This document shows positions 52,832 to 64,000 of a stretch of DNA of 64,000 bases, piece by piece (the stretch's first letter is position 1; each line of letters starts with the position of its first letter). The stretch comes from Mangifera indica (taxonomy: Eukaryota; Streptophyta; Magnoliopsida; Sapindales; Anacardiaceae), in the NCBI RefSeq assembly GCF_011075055.1, contig NC_058150.1:8004006-8068005 (forward strand). The letters are read 5' to 3'. Both the position numbers and the translations under genes were made by a program. The notes beneath the pieces were generated by a model. The model did not search any database and was not told where the DNA came from. It worked only from the letters and a program-made list of their open reading frames with translations.

Positions 52832-54224
52832 AAGACCACCATTAAGAATGTAATTAACAAATATTTCATACTTATTTTAAGTCCGGCCCTTTGATTCTTT
52901 GCTACAATTAGAATGTTTAAGATTCCATTACAGAGTGAATTACAGTTTTCCCACAGAAGTTTAGCGTTAAAACATTTTTCTATCCGATTGATATAAATAA
53001 TATTTTTTCAATCCAAAAATCAAGTATAAAAAGTAATTTCTCATCTAAAATTACATTCTATTAATGAAACAATAATATCAAAGAGTAAAATTATTATTTT
53101 ATTCTTATTATTTTATTTTTTAAAATTATCATATTATCTTAAATTAACAAAAATAAAAAATAACCTATTAAATATCTAAATTATATAAAAAACACTTAAT
53201 TTCATTTCATTTCTTCTCATTTTTTCCCTTTTTTTAATAGATAATGGCATTTTTGTCATATAATCATAAGTTAAGAGGTAAATTATAATTTCTTAACAAA
53301 TTTTTGAGGGGGTTATTTAAAATTCAAATACAGTTTGGGTGTTTTTTAGAAAATTTTGAAATATTATTTACCCTTTAATTGTTTAAAAAATAACAATTAT
53401 ATTCTCAAATAATTTAATAAAATACAACAATATTTTTTAAAGGTCAAATTATCATATTTAAAATATTTAGGTTTGGTAAAAAGTTATTGTTTTTTTATTT
53501 TTAAAATTACTATTTTACCCTTATATTATTTGTTTTTTCAACTGATTTTGAATTTGGGTAAAAAAATGTTATTTAGAAAAATTAGGGTTGAAAAGTGTTT
53601 TTAGACCCACCTTTGGTGGAAAAATGTCAATAATTACTCTTCCATTATATTAAATTCCACTGGTTTTCAACAAATTTTGTGACAATTAGCAACAACTAAA
53701 CTTAAGGTCAGCTTTTTGAATTTTGAATGATTAAACAAGCTTTATTTCAGAATTGGATTCATTTTCAAGATGCTGCCGACCGAATTTTACCCTTCTAGTT
53801 GGACTTACAGATTATCGCCATGTGTCACCCAATTATTTAAACTTGTTTTTATTTATAACTTAACGTCAAAGGCCGGACTGGCTTAAACTTGCCTAATATT
53901 TTATATACCAATTGCTTTGAGCAGACATCGTTATTGTCAGACAACCTTTAGATTCCGTCAATTGGACTATTATGAAAGATCAAAAGAAAAAAAAAAATAT
54001 ATATAGAACCCTTTTTCTAATTTTGTTATATAACTATTTATAATAAATGGATGAAATGATATTTTTATTTTTGTATGAAATGATATTTTTTATTTAATCA
54101 AACCCACAGAAAATTATATTAAAAATGATATTAAAGAGACAATTAATCGTTATTAATTAGCTAAATGTGTCTCAATACAAGTAAATCAATTTAACATATA
54201 AATTAAAGTCATTTCATTTAGAAA

Positions 54225-57200
54225 CAATGAGGGGAGTACTTGGCAATGTTAGCTTTATCTCATGATCCCCTCGACTTGTCAAATTTAATCTGACAATCAT
54301 AAGATTTGCATTTCATTTTTATCTCTAGTAAAATGAGATAGTGATTACAAAATCATTATTGCCAATTTCAACAAGATAATGATCTCTATTTTTCATTTTA
54401 CATATGTATTAATATCTAGACATATCTCTTATGTAATTTTATTTAATGAACTTTTTTTCTTTTCTTATAAATGAAGGATTGTATAGAGGTAAGAGGGGAG
54501 GAGATTCTTTTCGGGTGATTACTGTTCACTTTACTACAATTTCCTAAGATGTAAATAACATAATAATAAATGTACGTTTTTAAATAGTAAATCAAAACCA
54601 CTTTTAAAACATCTTATCCACTATCTTTTTACTATTATACTAGGAGGGCGGGGCGGGGCGGGGCGGGGCGGGGCGGTGGTTTCAACGAGCTCTATCGAAC
54701 TTTCTAGTATAATATCTTTTTTTGATAAATCAACACTTTCAATAACCCCTTCACAAAAAAAAAGTGCAAAAAAGCTCTTTTTTGTTTCTCCATCTGTCTC
54801 GATCAAAACACTCTTTTTATGACTTCAATTAGAGGGAAATTAAAGATTGCCTTAACTAATCAAACTACTGAAACAAAACACAACATCTCTCTCAAATGGG
54901 AATTCAAACTTGTCACCAAAACCCTGTCCCAATAGTTGGAGAACAATTGATCACATCTAACAAAATGTCACAATTACATGACACCATTTGTGGTCTTATC
55001 TATACCATCAACACACTAATCCAATGATTGGATAACACTTCTCTCAATCTCCTTCAACCATTGACTATTATCATAAGATCTTGAAGCTACCACGTAGCCA
55101 CCACTCTGTTTAGCTAAAAAGGTAACAACATGGTGGTTTTGAGTAGCGGATTCAAAATCCTCCCTTACATGTAAAACTTCTCTCGAAATGGTTGTCCTCA
55201 AAGGAGAATGCATGCTTGAAGAGAAAGTGTTATTTTCTTAAACTTATCTCATACATATACTTGAGAAGAATATTAATGTGAACATCATAAACATCAACAT
55301 AAAAGAAATCTCCAACATTCATCATTAAAAACAAAAAACATCATATATTAGCTTGCAAAAAGTGTTATAAAATAATCAAAATAAAATAAATTATCCTAAG
55401 AATATATGTGTAGTACGTCAATATATAAACAGGAGGGTTATAACATAACCCCTTTACTGATTAAGCTCCTTTGCAACCACTACTCATCTTCAACATGTAA
55501 AACTTAGAGAAGAAAAAATAGGTGATAAATACTGAGTAAATATCCGATCATCTAAGTATCTTTACTTTTTTCTCGTTATATTTAGCTTTCCTTTTCCTTT
55601 GGCATATGTAACTCTTGTCATCTAAGATAATCACTAATATCCCTAACTCTAATGACGTGACATATAGTTCATGCTAAAAATCTCTTTAAAACTTGTGAAA
55701 ACACTTATAAAACATTTTATAGAAAACCTTTTTTCACTTGGATTATGATATGACAACGATCAAGTTAATACTTAGGAGAAAATTAGAAATGATAAGAATA
55801 AAGGTAGAACAATTTACCTTGACACTATATTCTATAAGTTTCTTAATCTTGGAAGGTGTGAAAAGGTCTCAAAACTCATCCATACTCTGTCTATCATCTT
55901 GAACTAAGTAGAAGAAGGAAGAGGAACTTGCACCTTTTATGAGGTATGGATAGCCTACATGAAGCTACCGTTAATTAATTTAGGAGGAAGGTCATTAAGA
56001 TTAACCTTTCTTCTAGATGAATCTCTTTCCCTTTATTTGCACCACAATGAAAGGGTCGTTTGTCCCTTAACCATTGAGAATTCAAAAACGAATGAGTAAG
56101 AACGTCATTAGTAGTTTTTCCTTTAAGTGAAGGCCTAGAGTTGGTCTCTTTATTTCTACCTTTTTAGTTAGTCAGTTGGAGAAGGCGTGGAGGTAGTGGC
56201 TAGTGAGAATATACAAAGGTTAGTGAATTCACAAAAAAATTACACCAAGGGATGAAAACTTTAAAAATAATTCCTATAAGCTTTTTTTTTAGTACCAAAA
56301 TTAAATGGAAACACATAAAACATTACAAAAATGAGTTGCCCTAATGATATGTTTATACTATAAAGCACATAAAAAAAAAAATACATGGAATTTGGAAAAA
56401 CTTACCTTTTGCGTAGTTAGTGGAAAAAACATTTTGGTACTATGTACATGTGAGAAACAAGGAAAGTTCCAATGGTATCTACTCAAAAAAAAGCTAAAAG
56501 GAAGTCATTGCTGGAAGTTTGAAAGTTTGAGAGTTTTGAGAAATTGGGTTCAATAGGGATTCTAAGGGTTTAGAAGACTCAAGAATACCAAAAGTTCAGG
56601 AATAATTGAAAATCTAGGGTGAAAAAACAAGGTTCTATATAGTTGTTTTTATAAGCAATATAGATCAAGCAGGAAGTGATCTCATCCATCCAAGTCAATG
56701 ACATATGTCCTCAATCTCGTGAGACATACAAATCATACTTAGCAAGACATCATGATATTTCTAACCACCACAATAGGCACATGATGCACATACATTGTAT
56801 TATATGTGCAATTGGAAATGTCATCATCACAACATACAACAAAACAAGAGATCCTGATTGCCCACATGTCTCTCATTTATACAAAAAAGTGAAGAGTTTC
56901 CTAAGTTCTACTCACTTTAGAAACATGACACAATTGTTATAAGGTCAAACTCCTCTTTAATTATACTCATAGAAAATAACACTTATGAGACAACTAGTTG
57001 TTCTGTAGTAGTTGGGTGTTTCCCCCCTACATTCAAATTAGCTCAGCATGCGGGTAAAAGTATCTTCATGTAGAAACAGTAGGGAGAGCAGGACTTGACA
57101 ATATCAACCTTATCCCACAATCTCCTCCTTACCTTTTTTAGATAGAGGATAATGATCACAACATCATTATCTCTCATTTCAACATAATGAAGATTTTATC

Positions 57201-57362
57201 TTCCATTTTAGATATATAATAAGATCTGGACATACCTGTTATGTAATTTTAATAATTTAACCTTTCTTTTTGTCCAATAAATAACGAATTTTTCTTTTTA
57301 TGTAATGACTATCTTTAGTCTACTATAGTTTAAGCTATAAATAACATAATAATAGACATAGA
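54225..57362. repeat. LTR-like direct repeat pair, ~2.85 kb apart
   Basis: About 54225-54575 and 57075-57362 are diverged copies in the same orientation. Shared runs include GAAACA.T..GG.GAG, ATTTCAACA..AT.A.GAT, TCT.GACATA.CT.TTATGTAATTTTA and AAATAACATAATAATA. They may be LTRs of an old, gutted retrotransposon, or two copies of one repeat. No polyprotein was recognised between them. Confidence 0.4.
54633..54714. repeat. Inverted repeat enclosing a (GGGGC)n tract
   Basis: TATTATACTAG (54633-54643) and CTAGTATAATA (54704-54714) are perfect 11-bp inverted copies. The 60-bp interval starts with GGGGCGGGGC repeats (about 54646-54676, at least five G runs of four), which fits a G-quadruplex motif. 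It is a sharp GC island in AT-rich DNA. Confidence 0.85.
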
Positions 57363-57751
57363 CTCTCAAATAAAGTGCCAAACTATTTTCAGTATATCTT
57401 GTTTACTATATTTTTTGCTTATGCATAATCACACTACAAAGAATCCCATTTATTTGTATTCACCTTATGCAAAATCACACTTGCATACTTTTCGTTGGTA
57501 CATATAATTTCACATATCAATAGATTTATTAAAAAGGTTTCGAGGTAATAAAAAAATGTTTTATAAATTCTAGCAATGATGCAATGGAGTTATGATAAAT
57601 GGAGTATTTGTGATGGTTTTATAAATTTTTTTTTTTTAATGGTCAAGGGAAATAATACAATTTTCAACACACGAGAGTTTAATTGATAAGAAAGTCATCA
57701 TCCAAATAATAACGTTAGAAAAAGGGTATTTTCAAATATTCTGCATTTGGT

Positions 57752-57760
57752 TATATATAA
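57752..57760 (+). promoter_or_regulatory. Candidate TATA box of the b561-DOMON gene
   Basis: TATATATAA lies about 115 bp before the start codon, which would give a leader of roughly 85-90 nt. Positional evidence only. Confidence 0.35.
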
Positions 57761-57875
57761 TTATACTTTTCCTTAGAAAGTCTTCAACAAACCAGTTCGA
57801 TCATTCAACTAATCCTGAGAGAGACAATTCAAAAAGCTTAGCTTGCTTCATAGATTCTTTATCATCATCATCGTC

Positions 57876-60825
57876 ATGAAGCCTTCTAATTGTTTCTCTT
57901 TAATCCCCATCTTCTTTTTCATCGCTCTTGTAACCTCACAAACTCAAGATTCCTGCTCCTCCAACCTCATCCTGAACGATCAAGTCCCCTTTGACACAAC
58001 CACTCTCCATTGCGCTCCAGTTTGGTCTACCCACAACTTCATTCTCAGAGTAAGCCTTTCATTTCTTAATTATACTTTTCCTTTTCTTTTGAGAATCTAG
58101 AATTCCAAACACTTCTTTGGTAACCCAGGTGGCGTCGAAATAGAAACCTTCGCCGAACACTACAATTTTTTGCAAGTAGGAAACAATGGCTCTTAACCAT
58201 GCAGGTTCTCATAAGGGACTGTACTCTAGAAATTTATTGTATTTGTTTTCTTGTACAGTATGCGCAGACATCTCCGAATTTATGGAGCTTCGTTCTGTCA
58301 GCCCCTGATTCAAATTCGTATATAGCAATAGGATTTTCACACAACGGTCTGATGGTGGGGTCGAGTGCGATCGTGGGGTGGGTGTCAACCACCGGAACGG
58401 GACGATAAAACAGTACCTACTGAGTGGACAAAGTTCAGGCCAAGTGTTTCCTGACGAGGGAAATCTACGAGTCAACACATCAATGATAATTTCTCAACCT
58501 CAATCCCAACAGTTGTACTTAATTTTTCAGCTCAACACCGAGCAGCCACTGTCACAGGTGATATACGCCGTCGGCCCGTCGTCCGTCTTCCCGACTTCAC
58601 CTAATTTCGCTTTGACGGAGCACACTGACTATGTGTCCACTGCCTTGAATTATGCTACAGGTACGAATCATTAAAGCTTGAATCGGTATTTTTCTTAATG
58701 AAATTGTTTAATTGACTCTTTCTTGAGGCGAAATGACTCTTTCGAATCCACACTCTGATTGAAACCACACTCTTTCTCACCCTTTACATCTGGAATTGGA
58801 ATTGGAATTAGAATCAGAATCGGTTTAGGTTTCGATTTTTAGTCAAAACCTATACTATATTTTAAATTCTATTTTCCTTAATTTTGTCAAATGACTGACT
58901 TTCTTGGATTTTAGTTTAGTAATATGGATAACTACATCTAATGACTCTTGCATTGCCTTGAAATAAAATTATCGAAAAGTTGAAAGGCTGTTCACCTAAC
59001 AATCAGACCAGTTCCAAGGGTAGCCTTCTCTTATGAGCATCATTAATGCATTAACCCTACAACCCATTCTATATTTAGATCTTAGTTTCGATTCTTTATA
59101 AAATAAAATTGAAACTGGAATTTGATACAAAATTTATCAATTATACAAAATTAGATACATAACCTATCCATAGTAGACCAATTTCGGGTAAAAACCGGAA
59201 ACGAAAAATGGATACCCGAGATTTTGGTTTTGATTCGTTTTTTTTCTCTTCTCTATGTTTACCCACTTTGTTAATTGGAAGAGTAGAACAATTGTTTTAT
59301 CTAAAATTGCAGTTTCATAGATGTTTTCAAAGAAAAATAATCTTTCAATTTCTTCGAAGGGTTCAAATAGTATGATTGATTAAAGTCCAAAGTGGCAATA
59401 CAACACAAATAGGATTTACTCGTTAATAACAATAATAATAATAAAAAAATAAGTCTTTCGATTTTTTTATTAAAGAAATATAAAATGACCTTTGGCATCC
59501 CAATTTTTGGGACGTCACAATTATTTTATTTAAAACACTGAAATTTTTAAGATGGTATAATCGCAATCCCAGACCGCCACATAACTTCAGATACAAACTC
59601 TTCCTTATCTCCGCATATACCTCTCCACTCCATTTGCTTGATGCCAATTGCTTCAACTACCTGCTCCACGCTATCATGCATGGAATCCATAATCTCCATC
59701 TTCACCGTCTCCTTTCAATTTTTTTAAGATGAAAACGTCGTGGGTATTTCTTGAAGTTTGGAAAATTGTAGGGAAAGGAAGAAATAAAAATATAACCAAA
59801 CAGTTTATACTAACCAATGTGTGGGGTGAGAATAAGAACTTCTAAAACTTAAAGGTGAAAGTTGTCAGTTCATCAAAATTTGGGTGGAATATAGTCGTTT
59901 GGTCATTTTTTTATTCATAGCATATTCAACTTGGTATGATGGATTTAATTATTTTTTATTTATTTTGCCAACTGTTTTTAATTTATAATTGTATACAGTT
60001 ATTAAGGTTTAGAATACAGATGAAGCTTTAATATTACATGTGGCTTGCACTAATTACAGTATTAATTTGTACTAAGTTATAATGATTCAAGTCAGTTATC
60101 ATCATTATTTCTTTTGTGGAGTAAATCATTTCATTTTCAAACTTCTTTGGTTCCTGTAACTATATTAAATAATTTCGGGGTTTTAATAAAAAATAATTAT
60201 TTTTGAATGTTTGGTTATACATTTCAACATCCCTTAAAGAAATGGTTCTTTGGTCTAGACTCTATCAAGTGAAGTACTTGAAATTGTTGGAAATTTGTGT
60301 GTGAAAACAGGTCAAACCAAATCCGAGAGCCCGCACGCAGGGTTGAGACGGAGCCATGGGATATTAAACATTTTAGGTTGGGGAATTCTATTGATAATTG
60401 GAGCCATGGTTGCTCGCTACTCTAAGCAATGGGATCCACATTGGTTCTACGCCCATGCTTTGATTCAGTCTCTCGGATTTATACTTGGATTAGTGGGTAT
60501 TGTTCTTGGAATTATCTTAAATAGTGAGCTTGAAGTCGATGTCTCTACCCACAAAGCTCTTGGCCTCATCATCCTCGTCCTCGGCAGCCTCCAGGTGATG
60601 GCATTTTTGGCGCGACCAGGCAAGATGTCGAAAGTGAGAAAATACTGGAATTGGTACCATCACAATGTGGGGAGGGTTACAATAATATTGGCAATAGTAA
60701 ACATATTCTATGGGATTCATTTGGGTGAAAAAGGGAATTCATGGAATGCTGGTTATGGGGTGATTCTCTCTATCTTACTTTTGATTGCTGCTGTCTTAGA
60801 GGTGGGGATGTGGAACAAAGATTAG
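57876..60825 (+). CDS. Cytochrome b561-DOMON protein, with apparent frameshift
   Basis: Three exons: 57876-58049, 58259-58660 and 60311-60825, about 363 codons if the frameshift is bridged. Related proteins carry electrons across membranes, probably with ascorbate as donor. A signal peptide (residues ~1-23, FSLIPIFFFIALVTSQ) is followed by the DOMON domain (APVWSTHNFILRYAQTSPN, YIAIGFSHNGLMVGSSAIVG). The b561 domain lies in exon 3, with hydrophobic helices and the conserved histidines RRSHGILN, YAHALIQSLGF, VSTHKALG and NWYHHNVGR. It resembles Arabidopsis At3g07570. Exon 2 is broken: after VGWVSTTGTG the frame gives Arg then TAA (58406-58408), while IKQYLLSGQSSGQVFPDEG continues in the next frame. 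One missing base near 58400 explains this, and adding it also restores the phase into exon 3. Either the gene is disabled here or the assembly has an error. All else is conserved. Confidence 0.85.
58661..60310. other. Long intron 2 of the b561-DOMON gene
   Basis: A 1.65-kb intron, AT-rich, with an AAT repeat near 59427-59445 and repeat-like DNA at about 58790-59250 (GGAATTGGAATTGGAATTAG). No nested gene is supported. Confidence 0.5.
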
Positions 60826-62054
60826 GTTAAATCTATATTTTATCATGTAACTTTATACTTGTTTCATTAGATAGATTGATTATATTATATTTGCAGCTGC
60901 TCGGATAGAACATTTAAGCATATTCTTTACTTTCTCTTCCTCATAATTGAGCTGCCTAGTGAATTTAATTGAATATTCCATATTAAAGTCTTCCAATTAG
61001 GTACAAATTTGGTGCCTCCACTATTATTTTATTCCATGAGCATGATTTTCAAATCTACTTTTATATTAATTAAACATGTTATCAATTAGGGTACAAGCTA
61101 TTCAAACTCTTCATTGGAGGACGGAAGGTATGATTCCATCAATTAAGGGACAATAAACATTTACATAGGGTTAGATTGATTAACTTTTTATGAAGGTGAA
61201 GAGAAATTAAACATAAGTAATATAATAAAAAATTAAAATTGAAAAATGAAATCAATGGAAAATAAAAAACTAAAATATATTTAATTATATCATTAAAATA
61301 AAAAATTTAAAATTTAAAAATAATTTATTAAAGTTTGTTTTAGTTTTTAATTTGTTAAAATATTTTTTTTATTTTACTTAATTTTTTTAAGTTTTTAAAA
61401 ATTCTGAAACTTAAATGTTAAGAACATATTTAACTTCAAAAAAAGAAAAGAGAAAAATTAATGGTATTTAAATCATCAATTTGTCCTGTTCAATTAAAGG
61501 ATATTTAAATTCTTTTATCCTATGGTAAAATTAATGGCAAGAAAGAATCATTAAATTGTTTCTTTTATTGAGGCATTGTTGTTACATGATTTTTTCAGTT
61601 CAATGTTCAGAACTGAAGAAGAACAGAGCAAGAGAAGTGGATCCTAGTTCCATTCCTTTCATGTAATTTGATTTTCTAATAGGAATAGTAGATTTCAATT
61701 GGAAAAGTTGGGGTTTATCATATCAAAAGAAAATAATGGTGAAATAAAAATAAAATAGAAAGTAGATAAAGGGTTTGATGAAAAACATACCGTGATTTCG
61801 AACAAAAACACTGAAATAAGCTAGCTAGAGTTTGAAATCTGCTAGTGGTGTTCATTTTTTGCTAGAGTTTTTTGTTTGAAGAGTCAATAAAAGGAAAAGG
61901 AAATGAAAACAGAAACACGGGAAGAAATGAGCTTAAAAGACAACAAACTAGACAACACATTGGATGTCTTTTGTGAATTAATGGATACAAAATTAGGCCT
62001 ACCAATGGACTATTTCCCACCTAAGTTTTAATGCAAAAATAAGCACATATTTAT

Positions 62055-62866
62055 GGAGTTTTGAAAACTTAAACACCTACTAATGGATTAACACATTTTA
62101 GAATTTTTTGTTAGAGACAAGGATAAAACAGATATTTTACTTTTCATATTAAAAATATATATAATTAATTTCATTTTTCCCTAGGTTTTGAAAAGTAATA
62201 TTTCACTGCAACTTCAAACTTTGAAAAAGTGACATTTCACCCACACAAACTCTTGATTTTCTTCTCTCTGACAATGGCAACGGAGACGACACCATTCTCT
62301 TCCCTTCTCTTTCTGCCACGACCGATGATGTCAAATGATAGATGAAGACTAACCAATGATGAAAATTGAAGACAAAGCCTCAATTCCCTTGCAAGGGAAG
62401 CATTGATGCGACAACGTCGTAGTTCTCTAGCACCAACTTCATTTTTTGTCGATTCAGCTTCAGGTGAAGATGAAGTGCATGATGACAAAAAATGCGATGG
62501 ATTTGAGAATTGGTTGAGGCTTTTTTATCTTTGATTTTCATCATTGATAAGTTTTTATCTATCTTAGGATGTTGTTGGTTGTGACAAAGAGAGAAGGGAG
62601 AAAAATAGTGGCTATCATCGTCGATGTGCAATCTCTGTTGTCGGAGAGAAAAAAACCAAAGGTTTATGAAGATAAAATGTCACTTTTTCAAAGTTTGAGG
62701 TCGGAATAAAATGTTACTTTCAAAACCTTAGAGGAAAAATAAGATTAATTATATATTTATTAATATAAAAGATAAAATAATAATTTTATTTTTATTTTTA
62801 TTTTTAATAAAAAATCTTAATAAATATTGATTCATAAATAAATATTTAAATTTTTAAAACTCTGTA
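62055..62866. mobile_element. ~810-bp foldback/long-TIR element
   Basis: Almost the whole element is a palindrome. The left arm (about 62055-62390) and the inverted right arm (about 62500-62866) align from end to end: GGAGTTTTGAAAACTTAAAC with AGAGTTTTAAAAATTTAAA, GGTTTTGAAAAGTAA with GGTTTTGAAAGTAA, and TCAAACTTTGAAAAAGTGAC perfect in both. CAATGATGAAAAT is perfect in both and GCCTCAA is perfect near the centre. The loop is about 110 bp. No transposase; short frames in the arms are by-products. The class could be a Mutator-like MITE or a foldback element. Target duplications were not found. Confidence 0.75.
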
Positions 62867-63041
62867 ACGATGGCTCTGTGCGTAAAAGAAAATGTTCTTG
62901 AAAGAGAGAGGCTTTTGGGGGAGTTTGCAAGACAAGGAAAGCACCCGATCCTATTCCTACCTCAATCTGTATAGGTGTGGAGTTGTCTTGTGCCATATGT
63001 ACTGAGATTTCTCAGGAGACATGGTCATAAGGCCTCCAAAA

Positions 63042-63044
<3 letters not shown>

Positions 63045-63116
<72 letters not shown>
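63045..63116. repeat. Compound (CT)n(CA)n microsatellite
   Basis: CT run (about 63045-63075) passing directly into a CA run (to about 63116), then TATATA. Confidence 0.97.
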
Positions 63117-63122
<6 letters not shown>

Positions 63123-63675
63123 ATGCTATAAATGATAAGCAGCCAGAGGATGTTTGGGCTAAGAAATAGGCTGCAGAGGATCTTCAATGCTTATGACGTA
63201 CTTAAAGGGTCTCCAATTGTGACATTCACCGCAACATTCAGTAGTGAAAATTTGATAAATATAATGAAGATTATTTAGTAGTTATTTGTCAATCAAATTC
63301 AAATTAAGTTAAATTGAATTAAATTCACTCAAATTCATTATTTATTAATAAAATAATATTATTTTATTTAATAATAGATAAAATAGTATTGTTTTGATAA
63401 TTGTCTCTTTAGAATTGAGTAACAAAACGATGCCATTTATTTGTTCAATTGATGCAAAAATTCCAAAAAAATTCTACTTTCATTTTGAGTTGACCCATAG
63501 ATAGATGACTTGACTAGTTGCTACATGTAATTTGAATACTTGGTCATTTCTTTGGTGTCACTTTCTTGATTTTGATGAAGGAGGAGTTTGATCACACAAT
63601 AGCTACCCCTCAAATTTCAATTTGTGACTAGGGCTTTAGAAACTCTTCACTTATCTACACTTAGAGGAATGTCAT

Positions 63676-63907
63676 GTGAATGTTTAGGGTGTCTTGCTTT
63701 GCAACATGTTGTGATAATAACTTCGACACCTTAGATTTAGTGCATTGCATGTGTGCATCGTATGTCTGATGCAACAATTCAAATTGTTCACGTGAATGTT
63801 TAGGGTGTCTTGCTTTGCAACATGTTGTGATAATAACTTCTACATCTTGGATTTAATGCATTGCATGTGTGCATCATATGTTTGATGCAATGATTCAAAT
63901 TGTTAGG
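63676..63907. repeat. 116-bp tandem duplication
   Basis: GTGAATGTTTAGGGTGTCTT and the following ~95 bases, through GCATTGCATGTGTGCATC to CAAATTGTT, occur twice with a 116-bp period. Few differences separate the copies. Confidence 0.9.
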
Positions 63908-64000
63908 GCAATATGATCCATTCATTTGATCAAGTCATTGATAAGTCCAATGGCATTATGCAGAAGTTCCTTGATGTAACGTGTTATTAGTAGTACTCTA

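Larger units (their letters stand above)
42646..57875. other. 15-kb gene-poor transposon-rich interval
   Basis: No intact gene was seen. It contains the Ty3/Gypsy remnant (44545-45460), an LTR-like motif-rich region (45470-47700), the decayed hAT element (48430-52190), a MITE with target duplication (52673-52831), a G-rich hairpin (54633-54714) and an LTR-like repeat pair (54225-57362). A hAT-MITE-like repeat with GAATCCAACCTTA at its right end lies at about 43690-44012. The rest (52840-54200, 55260-57000) is AT-rich with no feature I can name. Confidence 0.55.
60826..64000. other. Downstream spacer, no gene seen
   Basis: Contains the b561-DOMON 3' UTR, AT-rich DNA (61200-61400), the foldback element (62055-62866), microsatellites (63045-63116), a degraded repeat near 63290-63520 and a 116-bp tandem duplication (63676-63907). 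Confidence 0.5.

Noticed and set aside
54621..54806. Pro-Arg-rich small protein on the minus strand
   Set aside because: The Pro-Arg stretch is just the complement of the GGGGC repeat; no other support.
55016..55213. 65-aa minus-strand frame
   Set aside because: The sequence looks protein-like but I recognise no family, and it sits in transposon debris. Not called without homology evidence.
62237..62631. Two 83-aa minus-strand frames
   Set aside because: Both lie within the foldback element arms and loop and have no recognisable domain.
63045..63116. CRISPR-like or coding Ser-Leu/Thr-His repeat
   Set aside because: It is a simple CT/CA microsatellite in plant nuclear DNA.

Overview
The window is AT-rich nuclear DNA from a dicot flowering plant. 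The genes have many short GT-AG introns and encode plant-type proteins: a plastid histidine-biosynthesis enzyme, GLYR1 glyoxylate reductase, an RLT homeobox-DDT protein and a cytochrome b561-DOMON protein. From memory, the block RLT3 / RPA-interacting protein / auxilin-related protein matches the Arabidopsis order At4g12750-At4g12780. The species cannot be fixed from the sequence alone. All exon structures were built by hand from reading frame, splice sites and family conservation; no transcript data were used.

Layout. 1.40-3.86 kb (-): HISN3, 7 exons, 302 aa. 3.9-7.1 kb: repeat-rich spacer. 7.16-10.0 kb (+): GLYR1, 8 exons, 288 aa. 10.0-13.1 kb: spacer with MITE-like repeats. 13.13-23.56 kb (-): RLT3-type homeobox-DDT gene, 17 exons, about 1146 aa, with transposon debris in its introns. 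25.08-27.73 kb (+): RPA-interacting protein, 6 exons, 258 aa. 28.82-35.22 kb (-): auxilin-related J-domain protein, 8 exons, 990 aa. 36.6-42.65 kb: head-to-tail tandem copy of most of the auxilin gene. It is a pseudogene that lacks the start, lacks the J-domain, and carries a nonsense codon and a frameshift. 42.6-57.8 kb: gene-poor transposon graveyard with Ty3/Gypsy protease-RT remnants, a decayed hAT transposase, MITEs with target-site duplications and LTR-like repeats. 57.88-60.83 kb (+): cytochrome b561-DOMON gene, 3 exons, with an apparent 1-bp deletion in exon 2. 61-64 kb: no gene seen; it holds an ~810-bp foldback element, CT/CA microsatellites and a 116-bp tandem duplication.

The genes do not form a pathway. 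HISN3 acts in plastid histidine synthesis, GLYR1 detoxifies glyoxylate and succinic semialdehyde, RLT3 is a likely ISWI chromatin-remodelling partner, the RPA-interacting protein handles replication protein A, the auxilin acts in clathrin uncoating, and the b561-DOMON protein carries electrons across a membrane. I found no new multi-gene system. The most informative parts are the layered history of the auxilin tandem duplication, the foldback elements, and the possibly broken b561-DOMON gene.
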